A stretch of 64,000 nucleotides of DNA from Pseudomonas putida (GCF_030159595.1 NZ_BSKJ01000001.1:372001-436000); one strand, 5' to 3'. Counted from the first letter of the stretch, positions 31,214 through 43,163 are shown. The notes: generated from the sequence alone by a model not told the origin. Made by a program: numbers and translations.

Positions 31214-31690
31214 ATGAGCGACGCCAACCGCGACCTGATCACCCGTTTCTACCAGGCCTTCCAGCGCCTGGATGCCGAGGCCATGGTGGCCTGTTACAGC
31301 GACGATGTCGTTTTCAGCGACCCGGTTTTCGGCACCCTGCGCGGCAAGGATGCGGGTGACATGTGGCGGATGCTCACGACTCGCGCCAAGAACTTCACCC
31401 TGGCCTTCGACAGTGTGCGCGCCGACGAGCGCAGTGGCGGCGCGCACTGGGTGGCCACCTACCTGTTCAGCCAGACCGGCCGCATTGTGATCAACGACAT
31501 CCAGGCGCGTTTTGTCATCCGCGATGGGCTGATCTGCCAGCATGACGATACCTTCGACCTGTGGCGCTGGGCGCGGCAGGCCTTGGGTATGCCTGGCGTA
31601 TTGCTGGGCTGGTCGCCGCTGGTGCAGAACAAGGTCCGCCTGCAGGCATTCAAGGGATTGCGCGCATTCCAGCAGGCCCAAGGTGAGTGA
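31214..31690 (+). CDS. NTF2/SnoaL-like domain protein
   Basis: A 158-residue single-domain protein with the cone-shaped NTF2-like pattern: N-terminal helix [23 protein letters not shown], then [17 protein letters not shown] and beta strands rich in aromatic residues. Family members range from ketosteroid isomerase-like enzymes to binding proteins; no catalytic residue set can be assigned here. Its end overlaps the start of the GIY-YIG gene (GTG 31683), suggesting coupling. Confidence 0.8.
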   Translation: MSDANRDLITRFYQAFQRLDAEAMVACYSDDVVFSDPVFGTLRGKDAGDMWRMLTTRAKNFTLAFDSVRADERSGGAHWVATYLFSQTGRIVINDIQARFVIRDGLICQHDDTFDLWRWARQALGMPGVLLGWSPLVQNKVRLQAFKGLRAFQQAQGE

Positions 31691-32024
31691 AACCGTCGAA
31701 TCCGTTGTTGGCAAACCCTGGTATGTCTATCTGGTAAGGGCCGCCAACGGCTCGCTGTACTGCGGCATCAGCGATGACCCTCAGCGGCGTTTTGCGGCGC
31801 ACCAGAAAGGGCAGGGCGCCCGCTACTTCAAGACCAGCCCGGCCCAGGCGCTGGTGTATGTGGAGCAATGGCCGGATAAAGGCGAGGCTTTGCGCCAGGA
31901 GCGGCTGGTAAAGCGGCTGCGCAAATCGGCAAAGGAGGCGCTGGTGGCCTCCTTTACCGGCTTTGAGGGGATTAGTCCTTGCGCCGCTTCAGCTGATCCA
32001 CCAGCGTTGTCGGCAGCCCCTTGA
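31683..32024 (+). CDS. GIY-YIG nuclease-domain protein (YhbQ-like)
   Basis: A 113-residue protein with [18 protein letters not shown] at the N-terminus, matching the GIY-YIG pattern (VYLV-N10-YCGI) and the following Arg in PQRRFAAHQ. The closest family is the YhbQ/UPF0213 group of small standalone GIY-YIG proteins with weak DNA nuclease activity. The start is a GTG at 31683 that overlaps the upstream stop codon; no ATG exists in frame. Its last 53 nt overlap the 3' end of yejK on the other strand, which is unusual. Confidence 0.85.
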   Translation: MSETVESVVGKPWYVYLVRAANGSLYCGISDDPQRRFAAHQKGQGARYFKTSPAQALVYVEQWPDKGEALRQERLVKRLRKSAKEALVASFTGFEGISPCAASADPPALSAAP

Positions 32025-32979
32025 TGATCAGGGTGCCCGCCGCCTCGTCATACTCCACTTTATCGCCCAGCAAGTGCGCCTCGAAGCTGATCGACAGCCC
32101 CTCGGCACGCCCGGTGAAGCGGCGGAACTGGTTGAGGGTGCGTTTGTCCGCTGGAATTTCCGGCGACAGGCCGTAGTCCTTGTTGCGGATGTGGTCGTAG
32201 AACGCCTTGGGCCGGTCCTCGTCGATCAGGCTGGACAGCTCTTCCAGTGTCACTGGCTCACCCATTTTGGTCTGGCTGGTGGCATAGTCGACCAGGGTCT
32301 GGGTCTTTTCACGCGCGGACTCTTCCGGCAGGTCTTCGCTCTCGACGAAGTCACTGAAGGCTTTGAGCAGGGTGCGGGTTTCGCCAGGGCCGTCTACACC
32401 TTCCTGGCAGCCGATGAAGTCGCGGAAATAGTCCGAGACTTTCTTGCCGTTTTTGCCCTTGATGAACGAGATGTACTGTTTGGAGTTCTGGTTGTTCTTC
32501 CACTCCGACAGGTTGATACGCGCTGCCAGGTGCAACTGGCCGAGGTCGAGGTGACGCGAAGGCATCACGTCCAGCTCGGCGTTTACCGCCACACCTTCGC
32601 TGTGGTGCAGCAGGGCAATGGCCAGATACTCAGTCATACCTTGCTGGTAGTGGGCAAACAGAATGTGGCCGCCGGTGGACAGGTTGGACTCTTCCATCAG
32701 CTTCTGCAGGTGTTCCACGGCAATGCGGCTGAAGGCGGTAAAGTCCTTTTCTTCGTCCAGGTACTGCTTCAGCCAGCCGCTCAAGGGGTAGGCGCCCGAC
32801 TCACCGTGGAAAAACCCCCAGGCCTTGCCTTGTTTGGCGTTGTAGCTGTCATTGAGGTCGGCAAGCAGGTTCTCGATGGCATCGGAGGCGGCCAGCTCGG
32901 AGTCGCGAGCATGCAGCACGGCGGGGCTGCCATCGGGCTTTTTGTCGATCAGGTGAACGATGCAATGACGAATTGGCAT
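31972..32979 (-). CDS. yejK: Nucleoid-associated protein YejK (NdpA)
   Basis: A 335-residue protein of the 37 kDa nucleoid-associated family, starting [17 protein letters not shown]. The family binds DNA or nucleoid-linked structures; in phage-infected cells a homologue interacts with topoisomerase, but its normal role is not settled. An upstream in-frame start would add 7 residues; ATG 32977-32979 matches the conserved N-terminus. The gene is transcribed toward the GIY-YIG gene and overlaps it by 53 nt. Confidence 0.9.
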   Translation of the reverse strand: MPIRHCIVHLIDKKPDGSPAVLHARDSELAASDAIENLLADLNDSYNAKQGKAWGFFHGESGAYPLSGWLKQYLDEEKDFTAFSRIAVEHLQKLMEESNLSTGGHILFAHYQQGMTEYLAIALLHHSEGVAVNAELDVMPSRHLDLGQLHLAARINLSEWKNNQNSKQYISFIKGKNGKKVSDYFRDFIGCQEGVDGPGETRTLLKAFSDFVESEDLPEESAREKTQTLVDYATSQTKMGEPVTLEELSSLIDEDRPKAFYDHIRNKDYGLSPEIPADKRTLNQFRRFTGRAEGLSISFEAHLLGDKVEYDEAAGTLIIKGLPTTLVDQLKRRKD

Positions 32980-33349
32980 GGGATTCTCGGCGAGCTGCAA
33001 AAGTTGCCAAGTTTACCTTAGACACAAGGTGATGCAGTGGCCGTATGTTGGCGGATATGTCGGTTGTTCGTTTTTTGTTCAATTTAGTGCGTTTTAGGCT
33101 AAAACCCCCGAAAAACCTGCATTAAATCGAAGTGCGCAGCGGATATTTATCCGCTCCTGTGGTAGTTTTGCGCGGTCTTGTGCCCCTCGTGTGGCGCATT
33201 GCTGGCAGCGTGCTGTCGTCGTGTCGAACCAAACGCCGATTTACGTATCTACATACGCGATTGGCGCGGCCCTCCACTTTCAGGGGCTGGCCCGATAACG
33301 TCGTAGTTCGCTGCATAACCATCGAATTTGATAGGGAAGGAACATCACC
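32980..33349. promoter_or_regulatory. 370-bp divergent control region between yejK and the HU gene
   Basis: No gene is visible. The region is more A/T-rich than its flanks. It contains a perfect 18-bp palindrome, AGCGGATA-TT-TATCCGCT (33138-33155), and a smaller one, CGTAT-CTAC-ATACG (33244-33257). Both could be regulator sites. AAGGAA at 33337-33342 is the HU ribosome binding site. Confidence 0.5.
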
Positions 33350-33631
33350 ATGGCATTGACCAAAGACCAACTGATTGCCGACATCGCCGAATCGATCGCC
33401 GCGCCAAAAGCCACCGCCAAGAACGCTCTGGAGCAGCTGGGCCAGATCGTTGCCGACCAACTGGAAAATGGCGCTGAAATCACCCTGCCAGGCATCGGCA
33501 AGCTGAAAGTCTCCGAGCGTCCTGCCCGTACCGGCCGCAACCCTTCGACTGGCGCTGCCATCGAAATCGCTGCCAAGAAAGTCGTCAAGTTCGTTCCAGC
33601 CAAAGTGCTGACCGACGCCATCAACAAGTAA
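33350..33631 (+). CDS. hupN: HU-family DNA-binding protein (HupN type)
   Basis: A 93-residue HU-type protein. The DNA-arm motif is ARTGRNPSTGAAIEIAA (GRNPxTG signature), and GAEITLPGIGKLKV is the conserved core strand. It bends and compacts DNA as a dimer. P. putida has HupA, HupB and the divergent HupN; the TKDQLIADIAESIAAPKATAKNAL N-terminus fits HupN, but paralogue choice is from memory. A perfect terminator follows. Confidence 0.85.
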   Translation: MALTKDQLIADIAESIAAPKATAKNALEQLGQIVADQLENGAEITLPGIGKLKVSERPARTGRNPSTGAAIEIAAKKVVKFVPAKVLTDAINK

Positions 33632-33651
33632 TTGTTGATGTGTTGACGAAA

Positions 33652-33682
33652 CCGCGCCCGGCTTGCCCGGGCGCGGTTTTTT
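33652..33682 (+). terminator. Terminator of the HU gene
   Basis: A perfect 10-bp stem, CCGCGCCCGG/CCGGGCGCGG, with a 5-nt loop and six T residues. The T-run ends at the stop codon of the convergent rlmF, so the terminator overlaps the 3' edge of that gene. Confidence 0.93.
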
Positions 33683-34632
33683 CATGCCTGTGATTTACCC
33701 TTGGCCACCCAGGCCTGGCGCGCAGCGTCGTCGTGGAAGCTCCAGGCGACCATGCGGCTCTGTTTCTGCCCTTGGCCCATTTCGATGACACGCACAGCCT
33801 TGGCCCCTGCCTTCTTCAGTGCCGTCTCGATGCCTGGCAGGTTGCTGGCCTTGGACACCAGGCTGGTGAACCACAGCACCCGCTCGGCGTATTGCACACT
33901 TTCGCCAACCAGTTGGGTGACAAAGCGGATTTCGCCGCCTTCGCACCACAATTCATTGTTCTGGCCGCCGAAGTTCAGCACGGGCAACTTCCGCTTAGGG
34001 TCCTGCTTGCCGAGGTTCTTCCACTTGCGCTGGCTGCCACGGGTGGCTTCGTCGCGTGAGGCATGGAAGGGCGGATTGCACAGGGTCAGGTCAAAGTGCT
34101 CGTCATCCTGCAGCAGCCCGCTGAGGATATGCGTGCGGTTGGCCTGTTGGCGCAGGGTGATGGCCTTGCCAAGACCATTCGCCTGAACGATGGCCTTGGC
34201 TGAAGCCAGGGCAACAGGGTCGATGTCCGAGCCGAGAAAGCGCCAGCGGTAGTCGCTGTAGCCCAGCAGCGGGTAGATGCAGTTGGCGCCAACGCCGATA
34301 TCCAGCGCACGCACCTGGGCGCCCTTGGGCACCTCACCGGCATTGTCGGCGGCCAGCAGGTCGGCGGCCACATGGATGTAATCGGCGCGGCCAGGAATGG
34401 GCGGGCACAGATAATCGGCGGGGATGTCCCAGTGCTGAATGCCGTACTGGGCCTTGAGCAGGGCGCGGTTGAATACGCGCACGGCTTCGGGGTTGGCGAA
34501 GTCGATGCTGGGTTTGCCGTGAGGGTTGGTGATGGTGAAGCGGGCCAGGTCAGGGTGGGCCTTGATCAGGCTGGGGAAGTCGTAGCGGCCCTGGTGGCGG
34601 TTGCGCGGGTGCAGGGTGGGTTTTTGGGTCAT
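33682..34632 (-). CDS. rlmF: 23S rRNA (adenine-1618-N6)-methyltransferase
   Basis: A 316-residue Rossmann methyltransferase. SAM motif I is [15 protein letters not shown] and the catalytic motif IV is LCNPPFHAS, typical of N6-adenine methylation. It modifies A1618 of 23S rRNA. The start is ATG 34630-34632 ([19 protein letters not shown]); the frame further upstream runs into a REP element and is not coding. The stop meets the HU terminator. Confidence 0.92.
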   Translation of the reverse strand: MTQKPTLHPRNRHQGRYDFPSLIKAHPDLARFTITNPHGKPSIDFANPEAVRVFNRALLKAQYGIQHWDIPADYLCPPIPGRADYIHVAADLLAADNAGEVPKGAQVRALDIGVGANCIYPLLGYSDYRWRFLGSDIDPVALASAKAIVQANGLGKAITLRQQANRTHILSGLLQDDEHFDLTLCNPPFHASRDEATRGSQRKWKNLGKQDPKRKLPVLNFGGQNNELWCEGGEIRFVTQLVGESVQYAERVLWFTSLVSKASNLPGIETALKKAGAKAVRVIEMGQGQKQSRMVAWSFHDDAARQAWVAKGKSQA

Positions 34633-34650
34633 GGTGGGGTCCTGAAAAGC

Positions 34651-34713
34651 ATCGCCGGCAAGCCAGCTCCCACAGGTACGGTGCATTCCTGTGGGAGCTG
34701 GCTTGCCGGCGAT
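34651..34713. repeat. Paired REP-like palindrome (GCCGGCAAGCC type)
   Basis: ATCGCCGGCAAGCCAGCTCC (34651 onward) and its complement ending at 34713 form a perfect 26-bp inverted repeat with an 11-nt spacer. It lies in the short gap upstream of rlmF and downstream of valS. Confidence 0.87.
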
Positions 34714-34749
34714 GGGCTGCAAAGCAGCCCGCTATGGCTTCACTTTTGA

Positions 34750-37596
34750 TTACAGCGCTGCAATCCGCGCGTGCTGCTCGGTGAAGTTGGCCAGGGCCTG
34801 TTCGGACTCGGCCAGCTTGGCGCGTTCCTTCTCGATCACCGCAGGCGGAGCCTTGTCGACGAAGGCGGCGTTGGACAGCTTGCCGCCGACGCGTTGGACT
34901 TCACCTTGCAGACGCTGGATCTCCTTGTTCAGGCGCGCCAGCTCGGCATCCTTGTCGATCAGGCCGGCCATTGGCACCAGCACTTGCAGGTCACCGACCA
35001 GGGCAGTAGCCGACAGCGGCGCCTCATCGGCATCGCTCAGTACAGTGAACGACTCGACCTTGGCCAGCTTCTTCAGCAGTGCTTCGTTTTCTTGCAGGCG
35101 ACGCTGGTCTTCGGCGTTGGCGTTCTTCAGGAACAGCGGCAGCGGTTTGCCCGGGCCGATGTTCATTTCGGCGCGGATGTTGCGCAGGCCGACCATCAGC
35201 TCTTTCAGCCACTCGATGTCGCCTTCGGCAGCGGCGTCGATGCGTGCTTCATTGGCCACCGGCCACGGCTGCAGCATGATGGTCTTGCCTTCGATACCGG
35301 CCAGCGGCGCGATGCGCTGCCAGATTTCTTCGGTAATGAACGGCATGAACGGGTGCGCCAGGCGCAGCGCCACTTCCAGCACGCGCACCAGGGTGCGACG
35401 GGTGCCACGGGCACGCTCGACCGGGGCGTTTTCATCCCACAGTACCGGCTTGGACAGCTCCAGGTACCAGTCGCAGTACTGGTTCCAGATGAACTCGTAC
35501 AGCGCCTGGCTGGCTAGGTCGAAGCGGAACTGCTCCAGCTGGCGGGTCACTTCGGCTTCGGTGCGTTGCAGTTGCGAGATGATCCAGCGGTCAGCCAGCG
35601 ACAGTTCGCAGGCTTCGCCGTTCTGGCCGCAGTCCTCGCCCTTGTCCAGCACATAGCGGGCGGCGTTCCAGATCTTGTTGCAGAAGTTGCGGTAGCCTTC
35701 GACGCGGCCCATGTCGAACTTGATGTCGCGGCCAGTCGAGGCCAGCGAGCAGAAGGTGAAGCGCAGGGCGTCGGTGCCGTAGCTGGCGATACCTTCCGGG
35801 AACTCGGCCTTGGTCTGCTTGGCGATCTTCTCGGCAAGCTTGGGCTGCATCATGCCGCTGGTGCGTTTTTCCAGCAGGGCGTCGAGGGTGATGCCGTCGA
35901 CGATGTCCAGTGGGTCCAGCACGTTGCCCTTGGACTTGGACATCTTCTGGCCCTGGCCGTCCCGTACCAGACCGTGCACATACACGGTCTTGAACGGTAC
36001 CTGCGGGGTGCCGTCTTCGTTCTTGATCAGGTGCATGGTCAACATGATCATGCGCGCAACCCAGAAGAAGATGATGTCGAAGCCAGTCACCAATACATCG
36101 GTGGAGTGGAACTTCTTCAGGAACTCGGTCTGCTCCGGCCAGCCCAGGGTGGAGAAGGTCCACAGGCCCGAGCTGAACCAGGTGTCGAGTACGTCGTCGT
36201 CCTGGCGCAGGACCACGTCGGTGCCCAGGTTGTGCTTGGCGCGCACCTCTGCCTCGTCGCGGCCAACGTAGACCTGACCGGCCTCGTCGTACCACGCCGG
36301 GATGCGGTGGCCCCACCACAGCTGGCGGCTGATGCACCAATCCTGGATGTCACGCATCCAGGAGAAGTACATGTTCTCGTACTGCTTGGGCACGAACTGG
36401 ATGCGGCCATCTTCCACGGCGGCGATGGCAGGTTCTGCCAGCGGCTTGGTGGAGACGTACCACTGGTCGGTCAGCCACGGCTCGATGACGGTGCCCGAAC
36501 GGTCGCCTTTCGGCACTTTCAGGGCGTGGTCGTCGATGCTTACCAGCAGGCCCTGGGCATCCAGGTCGGCAACGATCTGTTTGCGCGCGACGAAGCGGTC
36601 AAGGTTGGCGTACTGGGCCGGCAGTTGGGTATCAACTTGCTCGTTGACGCTGCCGTCGAGGTTGAAGGCCTGGGCGCTGGCGAGCACGAAGGCGTTCTTG
36701 TCGAAGATGTTCAGCAGCGGCAGGTTGTGGCGCTTGCCGACTTCGTAGTCGTTGAAGTCGTGAGCCGGGGTGATCTTCACGCAGCCGGTACCGAACTCAG
36801 GGTCACAGTAGTCGTCGGCAATGATCGGGATGCGGCGGCCGACCAACGGCAGTTCGACGAACTTGCCGATCAGTGCCTGGTAGCGTTCATCGTTCGGGTT
36901 GACCGCAACGGCAGCGTCACCCAGCAGGGTTTCCGGACGGGTGGTTGCAACCACCAGGTAGTCGTTGCCTTCGGCGGTCTTGGCACCGTCGGCCAGCGGG
37001 TAGCGCAGGTTCCACAGGTGGCCCTTCTCGTCATGGTTTTCCACTTCGAGGTCGGAGATGGCCGTGTGCAGCTTGGTATCCCAGTTGACCAGGCGCTTGC
37101 CGCGGTAGATCAGGCCGTCTTCGTGCAGGCGAACGAAGGCTTCCTTGACCGCTTCGGACAGGCCGTCGTCCATGGTGAAGCGCTCGCGGCTCCAGTCAAC
37201 CGACGAGCCCAGGCGGCGGATCTGACGGCTGATGTTGCCACCAGACTGATCCTTCCATTCCCAGACCTTTTCCAGGAACTTCTCTCGGCCCAGGTCATGA
37301 CGGTTCTGGCCCTTGGCTTCAAGCTGGCGCTCGACCAGCATCTGCGTGGCGATACCGGCGTGGTCGGTGCCTGGCTGCCACAGGGTGTCGCGGCCTTGCA
37401 TGCGGCGGAAACGGATCAGGGCGTCCATGATCGCGTTGTTGAACCCGTGGCCCATGTGCAGGCTGCCGGTCACGTTCGGCGGCGGGATCATGATGGTGTA
37501 GGACTCGCCTGCACCTTGTGGGGCGAAATAGTTCTCGGACTCCCAGGTGTTGTACCAGGAAGTTTCGATGGCGTGCGGCTGGTAGGTCTTATCCAT
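34750..37596 (-). CDS. valS: Valyl-tRNA synthetase
   Basis: A 948-residue class I synthetase. The HIGH-type motif is HMGH at residues 47-50 and the KMSKS loop is at 551-555. The C-terminal 65 or so residues form the tRNA-binding coiled coil ([12 protein letters not shown] onward). Editing domain residues fall around 200-350. The start ATG 37594-37596 gives [11 protein letters not shown]; an in-frame start 7 codons upstream is less likely. The gene is followed downstream by a REP element and rlmF on the same strand. Confidence 0.97.
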   Translation of the reverse strand: MDKTYQPHAIETSWYNTWESENYFAPQGAGESYTIMIPPPNVTGSLHMGHGFNNAIMDALIRFRRMQGRDTLWQPGTDHAGIATQMLVERQLEAKGQNRHDLGREKFLEKVWEWKDQSGGNISRQIRRLGSSVDWSRERFTMDDGLSEAVKEAFVRLHEDGLIYRGKRLVNWDTKLHTAISDLEVENHDEKGHLWNLRYPLADGAKTAEGNDYLVVATTRPETLLGDAAVAVNPNDERYQALIGKFVELPLVGRRIPIIADDYCDPEFGTGCVKITPAHDFNDYEVGKRHNLPLLNIFDKNAFVLASAQAFNLDGSVNEQVDTQLPAQYANLDRFVARKQIVADLDAQGLLVSIDDHALKVPKGDRSGTVIEPWLTDQWYVSTKPLAEPAIAAVEDGRIQFVPKQYENMYFSWMRDIQDWCISRQLWWGHRIPAWYDEAGQVYVGRDEAEVRAKHNLGTDVVLRQDDDVLDTWFSSGLWTFSTLGWPEQTEFLKKFHSTDVLVTGFDIIFFWVARMIMLTMHLIKNEDGTPQVPFKTVYVHGLVRDGQGQKMSKSKGNVLDPLDIVDGITLDALLEKRTSGMMQPKLAEKIAKQTKAEFPEGIASYGTDALRFTFCSLASTGRDIKFDMGRVEGYRNFCNKIWNAARYVLDKGEDCGQNGEACELSLADRWIISQLQRTEAEVTRQLEQFRFDLASQALYEFIWNQYCDWYLELSKPVLWDENAPVERARGTRRTLVRVLEVALRLAHPFMPFITEEIWQRIAPLAGIEGKTIMLQPWPVANEARIDAAAEGDIEWLKELMVGLRNIRAEMNIGPGKPLPLFLKNANAEDQRRLQENEALLKKLAKVESFTVLSDADEAPLSATALVGDLQVLVPMAGLIDKDAELARLNKEIQRLQGEVQRVGGKLSNAAFVDKAPPAVIEKERAKLAESEQALANFTEQHARIAAL

Positions 37597-37718
37597 GCGC
37601 GGCGGGACCCTGTGCATTTATTCGGGAAAGCCGGGAAGTATAACCAAGCTGGGTGCCGCAGGCGACAAGCTGCTGCTATCTGGCAGTGCCGTGAAGCAGG
37701 CACCGCCGAAATTCAGGC

Positions 37719-38084
37719 TTACTCTGAACGCTTGATCAACCGCTCGATCCGCGCATCCAGCCGGCGCTTGATCTCGTTCTCGATATGCGGGGTAAAGTCG
37801 TTGATCACGTCCTGCATGATCATCTGCGCTGCCGCACGTAACTCGCTTTCCAGGTGCAGCAGGGTGTCCTGGCGGCGGGTCTGCGGGTCTTCCTCGGCTT
37901 CGGCAGCTACCGTTTCGACAACCGGTGCAGGGTTGCCGGCAGGTTCTTCCAGCAGCAATGGGATCTGCTCCACCGTCTCGGTCAGCAGCGGCGGTTGCAG
38001 GTCGGCGTCGCCAAGCAGCTGGCGGATCGACTCGAGATCATCGAGCAGATGGGCGGAGTCGGGCAAAGGGGAGGGCTTGTCCAT
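37719..38084 (-). CDS. Small acidic protein of unknown function between holC and valS
   Basis: A 121-residue protein with an acidic, proline-containing N-terminal two-thirds (low complexity around residues 25-70) and a basic amphipathic C-terminal helix (NEIKRRLDARIERLIKRS). No domain is recognised. Homologues in pseudomonads at this place are often labelled as DNA polymerase III chi-associated only because of location. The ATG at 38082-38084 lacks a clear ribosome binding site and sits 5 nt downstream of the holC stop, so it is probably translated by coupling. Confidence 0.7.
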   Translation of the reverse strand: MDKPSPLPDSAHLLDDLESIRQLLGDADLQPPLLTETVEQIPLLLEEPAGNPAPVVETVAAEAEEDPQTRRQDTLLHLESELRAAAQMIMQDVINDFTPHIENEIKRRLDARIERLIKRSE

Positions 38085-38089
38085 CGTCG

Positions 38090-38518
38090 TCAAAGTCGCT
38101 GTAAGCGGTGGTCTTGCAGAGCATAGCCCTGTTCACGGTAGAAACGGAATCGCTCTCGGGCCGATTGGCGGATGCCAGGCGCCTCGACCACGATTTCGGC
38201 CACCCGCTCGAACTGACCGACAAAGCCCGGCACGCTGGCGCCCAGGTTGATCAGCAGGTCGCGGTGCTCGCCCGCGCTGTCTGCCAAGCCCAAGGCCACG
38301 CTGGCATCGGCATGCACCTCGGCCAAGTCGTGGGGCACGAATGCCTCGCCTTTGAAGCGCCACAAGCGTTGGTCCAGCTCGCTGCGCTGTTCCGAGTCCT
38401 GGCAGTGCAGGTAGACCTGGTGGCCGAGGCGCCAGGCCTTTTCGCACAGCTTGCAGGCGAAATCGAGCCGCGCCGACAGCGAGTCGGTGGGCAAGATGTA
38501 GAAGTCGACTTTGCTCAT
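38090..38518 (-). CDS. holC: DNA polymerase III chi subunit
   Basis: A 142-residue HolC: KVDFYILPTDSLSARLDFACKL at the N-terminus and CEKAWRLGHQVYLHC are family hallmarks. Chi links the clamp loader psi subunit to single-strand binding protein at the fork. It lies between pepA and valS, the conserved pepA-holC-valS order of gammaproteobacteria. An upstream in-frame start would add nine residues; ATG 38516-38518 matches the family. Confidence 0.92.
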   Translation of the reverse strand: MSKVDFYILPTDSLSARLDFACKLCEKAWRLGHQVYLHCQDSEQRSELDQRLWRFKGEAFVPHDLAEVHADASVALGLADSAGEHRDLLINLGASVPGFVGQFERVAEIVVEAPGIRQSARERFRFYREQGYALQDHRLQRL

Positions 38519-38568
38519 GATGAGAATCGCCGGCCGGTGGCGCATAAGGCACCACCGGCCTCACGGCG

Positions 38569-40363
<1,795 letters not shown>

Positions 40364-41479
40364 TTGATCGTCTTTCGTTATCTGTCCCGCGAGGTCCTGG
40401 TGACCTTGAGCGCCGTCAGCGCTGTGCTGCTGGTGATCATCATGAGCGGGCGCTTCATCAAGTACCTGGCCCAGGCTGCCCAAGGTGTGCTCGACCCGGG
40501 CGTGCTGTTCCTGATCATGGGTTTCCGCATGCCGGGTTTCCTGCAGCTGATCCTGCCTCTGGGGCTGTTCCTCGGCATTCTCCTGGCTTACGGGCGCTTG
40601 TACCTGGAAAGCGAGATGACCGTGCTGTCCGCAACCGGCATGAGCCAGCAGCGCCTGCTGGGCCTGACCATGGTGCCGGCCGCCCTGGTCGCCCTGCTGG
40701 TGGCCTGGCTGAGTTTGAGCCTGGCACCGCTGGGCGTGGCCCAGGTGCAGCAGATCATCGCCCAGCAGGACGCGCTGACCGAGTTCGACACCCTGGTGCC
40801 GGGTCGTTTCCAGACGCTGCGTGACGGCTCGCGGGTAACCTACACCGAGCAGCTGTCGGACGACCGCATCAACCTGGCCGGGGTGTTCATCTCCGAGAAG
40901 CGCTTCAATCAGGACAAAACCAAGGACCGCGCGCCTTCGGTGCTGGTCGCGGAAAAAGGCCACCAGGAAATCCAGGCTGACGGCAACCGCTACCTGGTGC
41001 TGGAGAACGGCTACCGCTACGACGGCAACCCGGGCCAGGCCGATTACCGCGCCATCAAGTACGACACCTACGGCGTACTGCTGCCCAAGCCGGAAGTCAG
41101 CGAGGAAGTCACCGAACGCGAAGCCATCCCCACCTCCGAGTTGATCGGCAAGAAGGGCCTGCGTGAGCGCGCCGAGTTGCAATGGCGGTTGTCGCTGCCG
41201 ATCCTGGTGTTCGTCGTCACCCTGCTGGCGGTGCCACTGTCCCGGGTCAACCCGCGTCAGGGCCGCTTCCTCAAGCTGCTGCCGGCAATTCTTCTGTACA
41301 TGGCCTACCTGACAATGCTGATTTCCGTACGCGGCGCCCTCGAGAAGGGCAAACTTCCGATCGGCCTGGGCATGTGGTGGGTCCACGGTCTGTTCCTGCT
41401 GATCGGCCTGGGGCTGATGTACTGGGAGCCGCTGCGCCTCAAGCGCGCTGCCCGTCGTGCGGAGGTGGCCCATGGCTAA
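40364..41479 (+). CDS. lptF: LPS export permease LptF
   Basis: A 371-residue permease with six membrane helices, three at each end, around a large periplasmic jellyroll. It begins MIVFRYLSREVLVT when started at TTG 40364, which has AGGAG at 40351-40355, 8 nt upstream. The longer in-frame start at 40328 would precede that ribosome binding site and is rejected. With LptG and LptB (16231) it extracts LPS from the inner membrane. Its stop overlaps the lptG start region. Confidence 0.94.
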   Translation: MIVFRYLSREVLVTLSAVSAVLLVIIMSGRFIKYLAQAAQGVLDPGVLFLIMGFRMPGFLQLILPLGLFLGILLAYGRLYLESEMTVLSATGMSQQRLLGLTMVPAALVALLVAWLSLSLAPLGVAQVQQIIAQQDALTEFDTLVPGRFQTLRDGSRVTYTEQLSDDRINLAGVFISEKRFNQDKTKDRAPSVLVAEKGHQEIQADGNRYLVLENGYRYDGNPGQADYRAIKYDTYGVLLPKPEVSEEVTEREAIPTSELIGKKGLRERAELQWRLSLPILVFVVTLLAVPLSRVNPRQGRFLKLLPAILLYMAYLTMLISVRGALEKGKLPIGLGMWWVHGLFLLIGLGLMYWEPLRLKRAARRAEVAHG

Positions 41480-42533
41480 GCTCGACCGCTATATCGGCCA
41501 GAGCGTGCTGCTGGCCATCCTGGCTGTGCTGGGGATCATCCTCGGCCTGGCTTCGCTGTTCGCCTTCATCGACGAGATGAGCGACCTGAGTGATACCTAC
41601 ACGGTGATGGAGGCTGGCAACTTCGTCTTGCTCACCGCACCGCGGCGGCTGTACGAAATGCTGCCGATGGCGGCATTGATCGGTTGCCTGATTGGCCTGG
41701 GCAGCCTGGCCAGTAGCAGCGAGCTGACCATCATGCGTGCGGCCGGCGTTTCCATCGGCCGTATCGTTTGGGCTGTGATGAAGCCGATGCTGGTGCTGAT
41801 GCTGGTCGGCCTGCTGATCGGTGAGTATGTGGCACCGGTGACCGAGAACAAGGCCCAGGCCGACCGTTCCCTGGCCCAGGGCGGTGGTGAGGCGCAAAGT
41901 TCCAAACGTGGCATGTGGCACCGCCAGGGCGAGGAGTATGTGCACATCAACGCCGTGCAGCCTAACGGCCTGCTGCTGGGGGTGACCCGTTACCGTTTCG
42001 ACAACGAGCGCAAGATCGTCACGTCGAGCTTCGCCCGCCGTGCCCAGTACCAGAACGATCATTGGCTGCTCGCTGACGTGCGTACTACTTATTTCCGTGG
42101 CGACCACACCGAAGTCGTCCGCGCGCCGCAGGAGCGCTGGGATGTTTCGCTCACGCCAGAACTGCTCAATACCGTGATCCTGGCGCCGGAATCGCTATCG
42201 ATTACCGGGCTGTGGGACTACATCCATTATCTGTCAGACCAAGGCCTGAACAATGCCCGTTACTGGCTGGCGTTCTGGACCAAGGTGCTGCAGCCGATGG
42301 TGACAGCGGCACTGGTGCTGATGGCGATTTCCTTCATCTTCGGTCCGCTGCGCTCGGTAACCCTCGGCCAGCGCGTGTTCACTGGTGTGCTGGTGGGTTT
42401 CGTGTTCCGTATCGGTCAGGACCTGCTGGGGCCCTCAAGCCAGGTGTTTGGTTTCCCGCCGCTGCTGGCGGTGGTGATTCCGGCGGGCATCTGTGCCTTG
42501 GCGGGTGTGTGGTTGTTGCGCCGGGCGGGTTGA
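41472..42533 (+). CDS. lptG: LPS export permease LptG
   Basis: A 353-residue partner of LptF with the same layout: six helices and a periplasmic jellyroll. AKLDRYIGQSVLLAIL at the N-terminus is typical. GGAGGTGG at 41461-41468 precedes the ATG, which lies inside the end of lptF, so translation is coupled. A strong terminator follows at 42552-42577. Confidence 0.94.
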   Translation: MAKLDRYIGQSVLLAILAVLGIILGLASLFAFIDEMSDLSDTYTVMEAGNFVLLTAPRRLYEMLPMAALIGCLIGLGSLASSSELTIMRAAGVSIGRIVWAVMKPMLVLMLVGLLIGEYVAPVTENKAQADRSLAQGGGEAQSSKRGMWHRQGEEYVHINAVQPNGLLLGVTRYRFDNERKIVTSSFARRAQYQNDHWLLADVRTTYFRGDHTEVVRAPQERWDVSLTPELLNTVILAPESLSITGLWDYIHYLSDQGLNNARYWLAFWTKVLQPMVTAALVLMAISFIFGPLRSVTLGQRVFTGVLVGFVFRIGQDLLGPSSQVFGFPPLLAVVIPAGICALAGVWLLRRAG

Positions 42534-42551
42534 TCGCCTGAGCTGCACAAG

Positions 42552-42577
42552 AAAGCCGACCTTAGGGTCGGCTTTTT
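42552..42577 (+). terminator. Terminator of lptFG
   Basis: AAAGCCGACC pairs with GGTCGGCTTT around a 4-nt loop, ending in a five-base T-run. It starts 18 nt after the lptG stop and also lies downstream of the convergent RDD gene. Confidence 0.9.
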
Positions 42578-42600
42578 CATGGGGCTCAACCTGTCCCGGG

Positions 42601-43089
42601 TCATTTCTTCTGCTTCGGTACCCGCACCAGCTGGCTTTCCGAATAGATGTCATGCCAACCGCGTTTGCGCTTGTCGATCAGTACCCAGAAAAAACCCAGC
42701 CCCAGGCACAGCCACGAGGCGATCGAGACCACAAAGCGCAATAGCGCCTGCCACAGGCTGATGGCCGAACCATCGGTGTTTTGCACCCGCACGCCCCACA
42801 CCTGCATGCCCAAGGTCTGACCGCCATGGGTCCAGAACTTGGCAAAGAAGCCGAACAGGGCGAACAGCAACACCGTAGACAGCAGTGGGTCGCCATCCAG
42901 TGCGCCGGCCTCGGTCAGCTCGCGCATATGTGCTTCGCCGATGATCGCCATCTGGATCATCTTGTAGGTGCCGGCGGTCACGATCAGCAGCGCCGTGCAC
43001 AGTAAAAAGTCATAGAACATGGCCGCCAGGCGCCGGCCCAGGCCGACCGGTGGAAAATCACCCTGGGGTATGAGCAGAGGCTTGGACAT
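42601..43089 (-). CDS. RDD family membrane protein
   Basis: A 162-residue protein with the Arg-Asp-Asp family layout: LGRRLAAMFYDFLLCTALLIV (first helix with Arg and Asp), a second helix near TVLLFALFGFFAKFWT, the GQTLGMQVWGVRVQN loop and a C-terminal helix. Family function is poorly defined; some members act in Na/H exchange or as assembly factors. It converges with lptG and is preceded by the cold-shock gene on the same strand. Confidence 0.85.
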   Translation of the reverse strand: MSKPLLIPQGDFPPVGLGRRLAAMFYDFLLCTALLIVTAGTYKMIQMAIIGEAHMRELTEAGALDGDPLLSTVLLFALFGFFAKFWTHGGQTLGMQVWGVRVQNTDGSAISLWQALLRFVVSIASWLCLGLGFFWVLIDKRKRGWHDIYSESQLVRVPKQKK

Positions 43090-43129
43090 GCAGGACGGCT
43101 CCAGAAGATGAAGCCTCTATTCTACGGGC

Positions 43130-43163
43130 AAAAAAAAGCCCCTGCACTTGGCAGGGGCTTTTT
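43130..43163 (-). terminator. Terminator of the cold-shock gene
   Basis: Read on the minus strand, GCCCCTGC/GCAGGGGC with a 5-nt loop is followed by an eight-base T-run (43130-43137 as A on the plus strand). A T-run also flanks the other side, so it could act both ways. Confidence 0.92.

Noticed and set aside
35566..38250. Plus-strand open frame of about 890 codons over valS and holC
   Set aside because: Antisense to valS with its intact HMGH and KMSKS motifs; no recognisable domain.
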